A stretch of DNA of 64,000 nucleotides from Edaphobacter lichenicola. Its GTDB lineage: Bacteria; Acidobacteriota; Terriglobia; Terriglobales; Acidobacteriaceae. Location: positions 248,001 to 312,000 of the forward strand of contig NZ_JACHDY010000001.1 in assembly GCF_014201315.1 (NCBI RefSeq). The letters are read 5' to 3'. Both the position numbers and the translations under genes were made by a program. A model generated the notes under the pieces. That model had not been told where the DNA came from. It made no database searches and saw only the letters and a program-made list of their open reading frames with translations. Below, in pieces: positions 41,129 to 49,796 of the stretch; positions within the stretch are counted from its first letter, which is position 1, and every line of letters starts with the position of its first letter.

Positions 41129-43810
41129 TCATCCCTTCAACTCCCGCTGCAACTCCGCCAGCAGGTTCAACGCCTCGCGCGGAGTCAGCCCATCCACATC
41201 CGCCTCCGCCAACCGATCCACAATCCTCTGCGACAGCGGTGTAAACATAGTCATCTGCATCTGCGCCCCCTGCGCAGGCGAAGCCTCTCTCACCTGCTGC
41301 GTCTCCGCCCGTTCATGCACCTTCAACACCTCACGAGCCCTCGCGATCACAACACTCGGCAAACCAGCCAGCCGCGCAACCTCAATCCCATAGCTCTTAC
41401 TCGCAGGCCCCGCCTCCACCGTGTGTAGAAACACAATCCCCCCCGCAGTCTCTTTCACCGTCACACGCAGATTCGTCAGCCGCGCCAGCCGATCCGCAAG
41501 CAGCGTCAGCTCATGATAGTGCGTCGCAAACAGAGTTCTCGCTCCAATCCGGTCATGCAAATATTCCACCGTCGCCCAGGCCAGGCTCAATCCGTCATAA
41601 GTAGCCGTACCGCGTCCCATCTCGTCCAGCAGCACCAGCGAGCGGTTCGTCGCCGTATTCAGGATCGCAGCCGTCTCCGTCATCTCGACCATAAACGTCG
41701 ATCGCCCCCGCGCCACATTATCGCTCGCCCCGATGCGCGTATAAATCCTATCCACCAATCCCAGCCGCATTCCTTCGGCCGGAACGAAGCTTCCCATCTG
41801 CGCCATCACCACCAGCAGCGCGGCCATGCGCAGATACGTACTCTTTCCTCCCATATTCGGTCCTGTAATCAGCAGTACCGCAGGCCCAGCGTCGGCATCC
41901 AGATGAACGGAGTTCGGCACAAACCTCCCGCCACCCGACTCCTCCATCCGTCTCTCCACCACAGGATGCCGCGCCTGCACAAACTCCAGCACGCCCGACA
42001 CTTCAATCTGCGGCCGCACCCATCCGCGCAGCGCAGCCAGATGAGCAAAGCAACCCAGCAGGTCGATCTCCGCAATCTTCCTCGCAGTCTCCCGCATCCG
42101 CCCCGCGGCCTCCAGCAACTGTCTTCGCAACTCCGCAAAGATCCTTCGCTCAATCTCTCCGCTTCGTTCCTGAGCGGTCAAGATCTTCGTCTCATACTCC
42201 TTCAACTCAGGAGTCGTAAATCGTTCCGCATTCACCAGCGTCTGCTTCCGCTCATAATCAGCCGGCACCGCCTTGGCATTTGCCTTGGTCACCTCAAGGT
42301 AGTACCCGAACACATTATTGAACCGCACCTTCAACGACCCAATCCCCGTCCGTCCGCGCTCTCGTTCTTCAATCGCCGCCAGCGCCTGTCGTCCACTGCG
42401 GCTCAACTCGCGCAGCTCATCCAGATCCGGATCGACGCCCACGCGAATCGCTCCGCCATCGCCAATCGACACTGGTGGCTCCTCTGCAATCGTTCGCACA
42501 ATCATCTCGTGCAGATCTTCCAAAGGATCGACACTCTCCCCGAGCTCTCGCCATCGCAGCGCAGAGAACGCCTTCACCGCCCCCACCACTCCAGGCAAGC
42601 ACCCCAGCGTCTTCGCCAGCGCCACCACCTCCCTTGGCCCAGCCGAATCCAACGCCACTCGCCCCAGCAACCTCTCCAGATCGAGCACTCCATCCATCGA
42701 CCGCCGCAGATCTTCACGCCGACGCAGATCTCCAGCAGCCTCACCCACCGCCTCCAGCCGAGCCTCAATCTCTCCCATCCCACTCGCAGGCCGCAGCAGC
42801 GACGCACGCAGCAACCGCTTCCCCATCGGAGTACAGCAAGCATCCATCGTGTAGAAGAGCGTAGTCTGCGCCGACTCGCCAGAGAACAGCGGCTCCACCA
42901 GCTCCAGGTTCCGCACACTCACCGCGTCAAGCTCGAGGCAAGTAGACCGCTCATAAAACCGCAGCCCATCCACATGCTCCAACCCACCCTGCTTAGTCGC
43001 TCGCATATAGTGCAGCAGGGCCCCAGCCGCCACCGCCGCCGCCTCATGTCCTCCCAGCCCCATCCCGTCCAGCGAATGCACTTTGAAGTGATTCCGCACC
43101 AGAGGCACCGCATACTCCGCCGTAAAGACCCACTCCTCCACCGCCGTCTTTGTCCGAATGGCATCCAGACCCGCCGCCGTCTCGCTCTCCCCGGCCAGAT
43201 TGACACCGCCCAACAAACCCGACCCATACAGCAGCTCCACCGGCCGCACACGCCCCAACTCGTCCACCAGCGCCGCCCATCCGCCAGCCCCTGAAAACTC
43301 AGTAGCCCGAAACTCCCCCGTCGAAAGATCCAGCAGCGCCAACCCACAACTCTGTATCGCTCCCGCACCCAAGACCGCCACACTCGCCAGGTAGTTGCTC
43401 TGCTCCGCCCCCAACGCCGGATCGAGCGCCGTCCCCGGCGTCAGCACCCGCGTCACCTCCCGCCGCACAACCGACTTCGTCTGCTTCGGATCCTCCATCT
43501 GCTCCAGCAGCGCAATCTTGTATCCCATGCGCAGCAGCTTCTGCAGATACACCTCCGCCGCATGGTAGGGAACCCCGCACATCGGCTGCTTCTTTTCGCG
43601 ATCACGTGCCGTCAGCGTAAGCTGCAGCAAACGCGACACAAGAATCGCATCCTCATAGAACAACTCATAGAAGTCCCCGATCCTGCAGAACAACAGGCAG
43701 TCGGGATACTGCTCCTTCGCCGCGAAGTACTGCCGCATCGCCGGCGTTGCCCCAGCCGCCTCACCCGCCAAATTCGCTACTGTTTCATTCGTCATCCCGG
43801 TCTCGATCAC
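41129..43810 (-). CDS. mutS: DNA mismatch repair protein MutS
   Basis: The protein has 893 aa, normal for MutS. The mismatch-reading Phe-x-Glu is in RIGDFYELFYED near residue 45. The ATPase domain carries Walker A GPNMGGKSTYLR, the STFMVEMTETA motif, Walker B LLDEMGRGTATYDG and the switch histidine region LFATHYHELT. An ATG at 43795 could shorten it by 5 residues. It recognises base mismatches as a dimer and recruits MutL. mutL is not in the window. The gene is codon-biased to C-ending triplets like its neighbours. Confidence 0.97.
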   Translation of the reverse strand: MIETGMTNETVANLAGEAAGATPAMRQYFAAKEQYPDCLLFCRIGDFYELFYEDAILVSRLLQLTLTARDREKKQPMCGVPYHAAEVYLQKLLRMGYKIALLEQMEDPKQTKSVVRREVTRVLTPGTALDPALGAEQSNYLASVAVLGAGAIQSCGLALLDLSTGEFRATEFSGAGGWAALVDELGRVRPVELLYGSGLLGGVNLAGESETAAGLDAIRTKTAVEEWVFTAEYAVPLVRNHFKVHSLDGMGLGGHEAAAVAAGALLHYMRATKQGGLEHVDGLRFYERSTCLELDAVSVRNLELVEPLFSGESAQTTLFYTMDACCTPMGKRLLRASLLRPASGMGEIEARLEAVGEAAGDLRRREDLRRSMDGVLDLERLLGRVALDSAGPREVVALAKTLGCLPGVVGAVKAFSALRWRELGESVDPLEDLHEMIVRTIAEEPPVSIGDGGAIRVGVDPDLDELRELSRSGRQALAAIEERERGRTGIGSLKVRFNNVFGYYLEVTKANAKAVPADYERKQTLVNAERFTTPELKEYETKILTAQERSGEIERRIFAELRRQLLEAAGRMRETARKIAEIDLLGCFAHLAALRGWVRPQIEVSGVLEFVQARHPVVERRMEESGGGRFVPNSVHLDADAGPAVLLITGPNMGGKSTYLRMAALLVVMAQMGSFVPAEGMRLGLVDRIYTRIGASDNVARGRSTFMVEMTETAAILNTATNRSLVLLDEMGRGTATYDGLSLAWATVEYLHDRIGARTLFATHYHELTLLADRLARLTNLRVTVKETAGGIVFLHTVEAGPASKSYGIEVARLAGLPSVVIARAREVLKVHERAETQQVREASPAQGAQMQMTMFTPLSQRIVDRLAEADVDGLTPREALNLLAELQRELKG

Positions 43811-43931
43811 AGAACCGCAGAATACCGTACCGGCGCCATCGCCCGTTTAACCACTCCGCGGAGGCACTTAGCGCGTAACCGCTGATTCGAAACTAGGTGG
43901 AATCCATCCCAGAGCGTGGAGCGCATCACGC

Positions 43932-43937
43932 TATAAT
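43932..43937 (+). promoter_or_regulatory. Consensus TATAAT -10 box upstream of the acyltransferase gene
   Basis: A perfect TATAAT stands 42 bp before the TTG start of the acyltransferase gene. No clear -35 hexamer is found 16-18 bp upstream, so promoter activity is probable but unproven. Confidence 0.4.
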
Positions 43938-43978
43938 TATGAGGCGCGAGTTAGGGGTTAGCGCGACCTCCACTGACA

Positions 43979-45079
43979 TTGCACCCAATCAAAAAAATAA
44001 CGTCGGCCAACCTAGATCTCCTCCGCGCAGTGGCGGTTTCCTGCGTGTATTTCGGTCATCTCGTGAGCACTATCGGCAATCCCAGCTTCCTGAGCCTGGC
44101 GCGCTTCGGCGTTCTTATTTTCTTCGTTCACACCAGTCTCGTGCTCATGGAATCCCTCGATAGACTCGACCCAACCGCAGGCAGTAACTCCCGGTTGTTC
44201 GGTGGCTTCTGGGTTCGCCGTATCTTTCGCATCTACCCTTTGGCGATGCTTACCGTCGTTCTGGTCGTCCTCTTCCACGTTCCGTACATCCCGGGACAAG
44301 TCTACGGCTGGATCGGAGCCAAGGCGTTTCTGTCGAACCTTTTCCTGGTGCAAAACCTGACTCTCACCACCGATATCATCGGACCGCTCTGGAGCCTTCC
44401 GCTTGAAGTGCAGATGTATATCCTTCTGCCCTTTGCCTACCTGGCGATACGAGGCCGCAGATACCGTTCTCTCTTCCTGTGGGTACTCTCTGTCATCCTG
44501 GCCATGACGTTGCCGCGACTCTCTCCGCGCCTCAACGTCTTCTACTTCGCACCCTGCTTCACCTCAGGTATCGTGGCTTACGATCTCGTCCGTAGTCGGC
44601 TAGGACGGTGGAAGCTGCCCTCCTGGACGTGGCCCCTTGGCATCTGTATTTTTATCCTTCTCTTCGGCCCCCACGACAACGAACTCTTTTCCAGCAAGTT
44701 TCACCGTGCATGGGCAACTTCACTCCTTTTAGGGATCCTGTACGCAAACGTCAGGGAACTTCCTGCCGGCGTTATCCAGCGTCTCACCCACTGGATAGCA
44801 GAACACTCCTACGGAATCTATCTCAGTCACATGATCATCATGTGGGTCGCGGTCGACCGGATGCACGCCAAACCTCTTTGGTTCAGGGTTCTTTTCTTAG
44901 TCACAACTTCTATAGCAGTTCCAGCACTGCTCTACGTCTCTATCGAAAAACCCTTCATCCTAATAGGGCAACACGTAGCAAGAGGCTTGTTGCGCACCAG
45001 ACCAAAGGACAGCGCAACATCTGTCGTGCTCCCGGTACTGGCACCAGATTCGCGCTTCGACTTGCCCGACTCGCAGTGA
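43979..45079 (+). CDS. Acyltransferase 3 family membrane protein (OafA/YrhL-like)
   Basis: The protein has 366 aa, beginning at a TTG, the first possible start in frame. NLDLLRAVAVSCVYFGHL with the catalytic-type His is the family signature, followed by FWVRRIFRIYPLAML with the Arg-rich membrane-edge motif. About ten hydrophobic segments follow, and EHSYGIYLSHM near the end is also typical. These proteins move acetyl or other acyl groups from the cytoplasm onto surface glycans or lipids. It stands alone between mutS and the pqq operon. No ribosome-binding site is evident. Confidence 0.82.
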   Translation: MHPIKKITSANLDLLRAVAVSCVYFGHLVSTIGNPSFLSLARFGVLIFFVHTSLVLMESLDRLDPTAGSNSRLFGGFWVRRIFRIYPLAMLTVVLVVLFHVPYIPGQVYGWIGAKAFLSNLFLVQNLTLTTDIIGPLWSLPLEVQMYILLPFAYLAIRGRRYRSLFLWVLSVILAMTLPRLSPRLNVFYFAPCFTSGIVAYDLVRSRLGRWKLPSWTWPLGICIFILLFGPHDNELFSSKFHRAWATSLLLGILYANVRELPAGVIQRLTHWIAEHSYGIYLSHMIIMWVAVDRMHAKPLWFRVLFLVTTSIAVPALLYVSIEKPFILIGQHVARGLLRTRPKDSATSVVLPVLAPDSRFDLPDSQ

Positions 45080-45197
45080 ACATGGCGAGTTCGAGACAGC
45101 GGAACGTCTTTGCAGGGTTTTGCTCAACCACTTGGCTGGGGAGGGGAGCATGAACTACACTTGAAGCAGCTATTTAAATCGTCCGCGAGAGGTTCTC

Positions 45198-45284
45198 ATG
45201 ACACAGTCGACCTGGGCTACGCCCGACTTTGAAGAAGTTACCCTTAACTGCGAGATCAACTCCTACGCTCCCGTAGAACTCTAA
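45198..45284 (+). CDS. pqqA: PQQ precursor peptide PqqA
   Basis: This 28-codon gene begins at an ATG preceded by GAGAGG (45187-45192). The peptide MTQSTWATPDFEEVTLNCE continues INSYAPVEL. The Glu and Tyr that become PQQ are separated by three residues in the conserved E-x3-Y block (EINSY, Glu19 and Tyr23). The size is normal (PqqA peptides have about 23-30 residues). It is the first gene of the pqq operon, 11 bp before pqqB. PqqE joins the two side chains while PqqD presents the peptide. Confidence 0.93.
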   Translation: MTQSTWATPDFEEVTLNCEINSYAPVEL

Positions 45285-45295
45285 GCAGAGTTTCC

Positions 45296-46210
45296 GTGAG
45301 GATTAAAGTCCTGGGGGCCGCCGCAGGTGGCGGCCTTCCGCAATGGAACTGTACCTGCGCGAACTGTTCCGCTCTGCGCCAAAACCAGCCGAACATTCAA
45401 TCCAGAACTCAGTCTCAACTAGCCGTGACGGCTGACGGAGACGCGTGGCTCCTTGTCAACGCCTCCCCCGACCTTCGCCAACAACTCATCAACAATCCTG
45501 AAATTCATCCAGACCCCGCAAAGGGCCTGCGCAACACTCCTGTCGTCGGAATCATCCTGACCAGCGCCGATCTCGACCACATCCTCGGTCTTCTCCTCCT
45601 GCGCGAGTTCACCCCGGTTCGCATCTACGCCACCCGCCCGGTCATCAGCATTCTGAAAAAAAACAGCTTCTTCCAGATGCTCGATCGCCTCCCCGGACAA
45701 AGCCGCTGGACAGAGATCGAGCCCGACGTAAGCTTTCACGCCGGCAACGGCCTCGTCTGCACTCCAATCGCACTCTCAAGCAGTCTCCCCTCGTATATCG
45801 GCGAACAAGAGCGCGCCGCCCTCGACCCAACCGGCGCGACGATCGGGCTGATCCTCGAAGATACTCAAAGAACCCGAGCAGCCTATCTCCCAGCTCTCCC
45901 CGCGATAACCGATCCCTTGAAGGAGCGTCTCTCTACATGTTCCACTATCTTCATAGACGGAACATTTTGGAGCGATGACGAACTGCAGAAGATCCAACCC
46001 GGAACACCATTAGCCCGCTCCATGGGCCACCTGCCGATAGATGGCCCGGACGGCTCTCTCGCAGGCCTCCAAGATCTCATCAACACACGCAAAATCTACA
46101 CACACATCAACAACACCAACCCGATCTTGCAGGAACAAAGTTCAGAGCGTCGCACCGTCGAGGACGCAGGCTGGGAAGTGGCATGGGACGGACTAGAGAT
46201 AACGTCGTAG
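45296..46210 (+). CDS. pqqB: PQQ biosynthesis protein PqqB
   Basis: The protein has 304 aa with a GTG start. It is a metallo-beta-lactamase-fold protein: MRIKVLGAAAGGGLPQWNC is the family N-terminus and CANCSALRQ supplies the small zinc-binding site, while TSADLDHILGLLLLRE occupies the place of the active-site motif. PqqB is thought to act as a hydroxylase on the tyrosine part of the cross-linked intermediate. It overlaps pqqC by 28 bp. Confidence 0.95.
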   Translation: MRIKVLGAAAGGGLPQWNCTCANCSALRQNQPNIQSRTQSQLAVTADGDAWLLVNASPDLRQQLINNPEIHPDPAKGLRNTPVVGIILTSADLDHILGLLLLREFTPVRIYATRPVISILKKNSFFQMLDRLPGQSRWTEIEPDVSFHAGNGLVCTPIALSSSLPSYIGEQERAALDPTGATIGLILEDTQRTRAAYLPALPAITDPLKERLSTCSTIFIDGTFWSDDELQKIQPGTPLARSMGHLPIDGPDGSLAGLQDLINTRKIYTHINNTNPILQEQSSERRTVEDAGWEVAWDGLEITS

Positions 46211-46953
46211 ATCAGGAAGAGCCGGTTTTGCTCGACAAACCAGCTCTGCGCCAACGTCTCCAGCAAGTGGGCGAGGCGATGTATCACCACAAACATCCCT
46301 TCCATCTACACATGCACGCAGGCGAGCTCACACGCGGCCAGATGCAGGCCTGGGTGCTCAACCGCTACTACTACCAGAGCCGCATCCCCATCAAGGACGC
46401 CATCATCCTCTCCAAATCCGAAGATGTCGCCTTCCGCCGAGCCTGGCGAAAACGCATCATCGACCACGACGGCGACGCCGGAGCAGGTGGTATCGAAAAA
46501 TGGCTCCAACTCGCAGAGGCCGCCGGTCTCAACCGCAGCTACGTCACCAGCAACCACGCCATTCTCCCCGGCGTTCGCTACGCCGTGGACGCCTATATCG
46601 AGCTGGTTACCCACAGCACTCTGCTCGAAGCCGTCTCCTCCTCACTCACCGAGTTATTCGCCGGTCAACTGATCGCCTTACGCATGGACGCTCTCGCGAA
46701 GCACTACCCCTGGCTTCAAGATGGCCTCGCCTACTTCCAGGGCCGTCTCACCCAGGCCCCCGAAGACGCCGCATTTGCCTTCGACTACGCCGCCGAACAC
46801 GCCGACACACCTCATCTGCAATCATTAGTAGTCCGCTCCCTCGAACGAAAGTGCGCGCTACTCTGGGCCCAACTCGACGCGCTTCACTACTGCTACGTCG
46901 AGCCGGGATCCCTCCCCCCACAGCCCAACATCTTTCGCCCCGAGGCGTCATGA
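46183..46953 (+). CDS. pqqC: Pyrroloquinoline-quinone synthase PqqC
   Basis: The protein has 256 aa, near the 251 of well-known PqqC. The all-helical oxidase fold shows YHHKHPFHLHMHAGELTRGQ, AWVLNRYYYQSRIPIKDA and RRAWRKRIIDHDG. It performs the final ring closure and eight-electron oxidation to PQQ without a metal cofactor. The start lies within pqqB and the stop overlaps the pqqD start (ATGA), so the operon is tightly coupled. Confidence 0.95.
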   Translation: MGRTRDNVVDQEEPVLLDKPALRQRLQQVGEAMYHHKHPFHLHMHAGELTRGQMQAWVLNRYYYQSRIPIKDAIILSKSEDVAFRRAWRKRIIDHDGDAGAGGIEKWLQLAEAAGLNRSYVTSNHAILPGVRYAVDAYIELVTHSTLLEAVSSSLTELFAGQLIALRMDALAKHYPWLQDGLAYFQGRLTQAPEDAAFAFDYAAEHADTPHLQSLVVRSLERKCALLWAQLDALHYCYVEPGSLPPQPNIFRPEAS

Positions 46954-47258
46954 GCGAGACCCCCGAGACCCCCGACACGAGAGTTCCGCGCCTCGCAGTA
47001 GGCTGTCGCGTTCGCACTGTCTCGCCCGACGAAGCAATGCTTTTAGTCCCCGAAGGTGCATTGAAACTCAAAGGCGCAGCCAGCGAGATCATCAGCCTCA
47101 TCGACGGACAGCGCTCAGTCGAAGCAATCACAATCGAACTCCAACAGAAACACGCCACAACCGACTCATCGCAAATCGCCACCGAGGTAAAACAGTTCCT
47201 GGACAAGCTCCACGCAAGAAGCGTCCTACTCTACAGCGACCAGGCAGAAGATTCCTAA
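46950..47258 (+). CDS. pqqD: PqqD peptide chaperone
   Basis: The protein has 102 aa from the ATG overlapping the pqqC stop; its reading frame is open far upstream but only this start fits. The winged helix-turn-helix RRE fold is recognisable by DEAMLLVPEGALKLKGAASEI, ISLIDGQRSVEAI and VKQFLDKLHARSVLL. PqqD binds PqqA and delivers it to PqqE. PqqE follows after 72 bp, a larger gap than elsewhere in this operon, in which an extragenic palindromic repeat has settled. Confidence 0.93.
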   Translation: MSETPETPDTRVPRLAVGCRVRTVSPDEAMLLVPEGALKLKGAASEIISLIDGQRSVEAITIELQQKHATTDSSQIATEVKQFLDKLHARSVLLYSDQAEDS

Positions 47259-47287
47259 TCGCGACCAACGGGAGCGCCAACCGAAGG

Positions 47288-47312
47288 GGTATACGCGTCA
47301 CGATGTGACCGC
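47288..47312. repeat. 25-nt extragenic palindromic repeat, copy 2
   Basis: The element GGTA-T-AC-GC-GTCACGA-T-GTGACCGC matches the copy at 41033-41057 at 21 of 25 positions and keeps its GTCAC/GTGAC stem. It lies between pqqD and pqqE, 18 bp before the TTG start of pqqE. Confidence 0.5.
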
Positions 47313-47330
47313 CGCCCGCGCAGGGCGCAC

Positions 47331-48446
47331 TTGAGCATACAATCTTTTCAAGCCGTAACTATGTCGACACTTCCAGGCCCACTCTCCCTCGTAGCAGAAG
47401 TAACTCATCGCTGCCCCCTGCATTGCGTCTACTGTTCGAACCCGCTCCAGATGCAGTCCGCAGCAAACGAGCTATCAACCGACGATTGGACAAGAGTCTT
47501 TCATCAAGCGTCAGAGCTAGGCGTCCTTCATCTTCATCTCACCGGAGGCGAACCCCTCTCGCGACCCGACATCGCAAACCTAGTCGACGCGGGCAGGGAA
47601 GCGAACCTCTACGTCAACATGATCACCTCAGGCCTCGGCCTCACCGCCGACCGCATGCACGAATTAAAGGACGCTGGCCTCGAACACATTCAGCTAAGCC
47701 TCCAGGACGCAGATGAGGAGAAGGCAAACGAGTTCGCCGGTGCTCGCGCCCACGCTCACAAGCTGAAGCTGGCCGCACTCATCCGTCAACAGGACATAGC
47801 CTTCACCGTCAACGTAGTCGTGCACCGCGACAACCTCGATCGCCTCGAAGCAATCCTCGCTCTCGCCGAATCTCTCGAGCCGCAGAGAATCGAAGTAGCC
47901 CACGTGCAGTACTACGGCTGGGCTCTCAAAAATCGCGACAGACTCATGCCCACCCCCACTCAGGTTGAACGCTCCGTGCAACTGATCACCGAAGCCCAGT
48001 CCCGGCTGAGCGGCCGCATCCAGCTCCAGGCCGTCTTCCCGGACTACTACGCGCGCTATCCCAAAACCTGCGTCGGCGGTTGGGGTCGCCAGATGATGCT
48101 CATCGACCCCGCCGGACTGGCTCTCCCGTGCCACGCCGCCGCCATCATCCCCGGCATGAACTTCGACTCAGTCCGCGCTCACACCCTGGAGTGGTTGTGG
48201 AAGCACTCTCCAGCCTTCAATCGTTTTCGCGGCACCGACTGGATGAACCCGCCATGCAGCACCTGTGATCGCAGAGAGATAGACCTCGGAGGCTGCCGAT
48301 GCCAGGCATTTCAACTGACCGGCGACGCGGCCAACACCGACCCCGCATGTAGTCTCAGCGATCAACACGAAAGTCTGGTCGCAATCGCACAAGCCCGCCC
48401 AAGCAGCGATTCGCAGTGGGTCTATCGCATCCTCGCCAAGTCGTGA
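47331..48446 (+). CDS. pqqE: PqqE radical SAM PqqA cross-linking enzyme
   Basis: The protein has 371 aa from TTG 47331; an ATG at 47361 would give 361. VTHRCPLHCVYCSNP has the CxxxCxxC cluster ligands. LHLTGGEPLSRPDI is the SAM-binding GGEP-type motif. The C-terminal SPASM region has CVGGWGRQMMLIDPAG, then CHAA and CSTCDRREIDLGGCRCQAF, giving the auxiliary cluster cysteines. It forms the Glu-Tyr carbon-carbon bond in PqqA. It ends the pqqABCDE operon; pqqF-type peptidase genes are not in the window. Confidence 0.96.
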   Translation: MSIQSFQAVTMSTLPGPLSLVAEVTHRCPLHCVYCSNPLQMQSAANELSTDDWTRVFHQASELGVLHLHLTGGEPLSRPDIANLVDAGREANLYVNMITSGLGLTADRMHELKDAGLEHIQLSLQDADEEKANEFAGARAHAHKLKLAALIRQQDIAFTVNVVVHRDNLDRLEAILALAESLEPQRIEVAHVQYYGWALKNRDRLMPTPTQVERSVQLITEAQSRLSGRIQLQAVFPDYYARYPKTCVGGWGRQMMLIDPAGLALPCHAAAIIPGMNFDSVRAHTLEWLWKHSPAFNRFRGTDWMNPPCSTCDRREIDLGGCRCQAFQLTGDAANTDPACSLSDQHESLVAIAQARPSSDSQWVYRILAKS

Positions 48447-48585
48447 ATCCATAACCCCAGGAAAACAGACCACATCTTCCTCTCTCTCCTGGAGCAGTGT
48501 CAGAGCAGAACCCCTACATCCTTTGAGGGATGTCCTGTCGAACTCGCGTCACTGTAGTGTCGTCTTCGTTCCAAAGGACAGGATT

Positions 48586-48795
48586 ATGGCCAGAGCGACA
48601 ATGCCGGTAGGGATCAACCTGAATCTCACCTCTTCAACCCGAACCAAAACTCAAGATATCCCCGAAAGGGATCTCAACAAAGGTTCGAGCCCTGCCGCTG
48701 GAATCGTCTTCGGCCTTCTCTGTTCTCTGATCGCCTGGATGTTCCTCGCCTATGGAATCTATCGCCTCCACGCGATGTCCATCGCAATTCGATAA
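48586..48795 (+). CDS. Small single-span membrane protein
   Basis: From the ATG at 48586, preceded by AAAGGA, the protein has 69 aa. A polar N-terminus (about 35 residues, rich in Thr and Asn) leads into one hydrophobic segment, AGIVFGLLCSLIAWMFLAYG, and a short basic tail. No family is recognised. It stands alone between pqqE and the ccsA-like gene. A longer reading from 48523 exists but adds a non-conserved-looking Cys/His stretch. Confidence 0.5.
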   Translation: MARATMPVGINLNLTSSTRTKTQDIPERDLNKGSSPAAGIVFGLLCSLIAWMFLAYGIYRLHAMSIAIR

Positions 48796-48986
48796 GCCTG
48801 CAAATTGCCACGGTAGAACAAGTTCCGACGATCCTACACGCAAACCAAAAGATACTCACGCCCTGCCGCTCCACAGTCAGGCTTGCGTCCCGATGAGACC
48901 GTGCGAAACCGCCAGCACCCACGCAGAATCAAACTCATAAGCGATATACTCAATGTTTGCGGAAAACTCCGCGAAGTACGTCACTT

Positions 48987-49796
48987 ATGTCTCTTTTCTG
49001 GCTCAGAGTCGCGGTCTTACTCTACGGCATTGCCGCGCTTGCGGTCCTGCCGGCCGCCCTCTATGAGCGCCCCCGCTGGCGCCATATCGCCGTCCCCGCC
49101 ACCGTAGCCGCAGTTTTCTTCCACTTCGTCTCGCTGGCCGAGATGCTCAACGCGGCCCACCATCGCCTCCCCGTAGACACCCACGAAACCCAATCCTTCC
49201 TGGGCCTTCTCCTCGCCCTGGCCTTCCTCCTCGTCTACGCCCGCTACCACACCGTCTCGCTCGGCATCTTCCTCCTGCCTATCTGCTTCCTTCTCGGCCT
49301 GGTCCCAGCCTTCCATCCCGGCCAGGAGAGCACCACCTTCCCCATCCTCCACGCAGGCTGGATCTTCCTCCACGTCGCTCTTCTTCTTGCCGCCTACGCC
49401 GCGCTCTTCCTCTCCATGCTGGCCTCGCTTCTCTATCTGGTGCAGGAGCGCCGTCTCAAGCAGAAATCGCCAACCCTCTCCTGGCTGCCACCGCTAGAAA
49501 CCACCGACCAGATCGCCCTCAAAGCCCTCCTCTTTGGCCTGCCCTGCATGACCGCCGGCCTACTCATCGGTTCGCTCATCGCCCAGGCCACCGTCGGTGC
49601 CTCTTACTTCCGTGACCCCAAGATTCTTCTCGCCTTCGCCATGTGGTTGGTCTATGTTGCAATGATCCACATCCGCCGCATCTCTGGCCTCCGTGGCCGC
49701 CGAGCCGTCTACCTCTCCAGCTTCGTCTTCCTGGTCATACTCACCGTGTGGGTAGCAAACCAGTTCTCCGCGGTCCACAGGTTTACCGCCCCATGA
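48987..49796 (+). CDS. Cytochrome c assembly / HemX-like membrane protein (CcsA family)
   Basis: From the ATG at 48987 the protein has 269 aa; a TTG at 48957 is less likely. Eight or so hydrophobic segments are present, with AEMLNAAHHRLPVDTHETQSF and WIFLHVALLLAAYAALFLSM. The conserved histidines and the region before GLLIGSLIAQATVG match the CcsA/HemX/YpjD branch of heme-handling proteins. The WWD motif of true CcsA is not obvious, which favours a HemX-type role in modulating HemA. The stop overlaps the hemA ATG (ATGA), the classical hemX-hemA style of coupling. Confidence 0.8.
   Translation: MSLFWLRVAVLLYGIAALAVLPAALYERPRWRHIAVPATVAAVFFHFVSLAEMLNAAHHRLPVDTHETQSFLGLLLALAFLLVYARYHTVSLGIFLLPICFLLGLVPAFHPGQESTTFPILHAGWIFLHVALLLAAYAALFLSMLASLLYLVQERRLKQKSPTLSWLPPLETTDQIALKALLFGLPCMTAGLLIGSLIAQATVGASYFRDPKILLAFAMWLVYVAMIHIRRISGLRGRRAVYLSSFVFLVILTVWVANQFSAVHRFTAP

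Noticed and set aside
38222..43885. Long plus-strand frames opposite the binding-protein, anmK and mutS genes (up to 593 codons)
   Set aside because: They are mirror frames of strongly C-ending-codon genes, rich in Arg, His, Pro and Gln. The reverse-strand products are clear known families.
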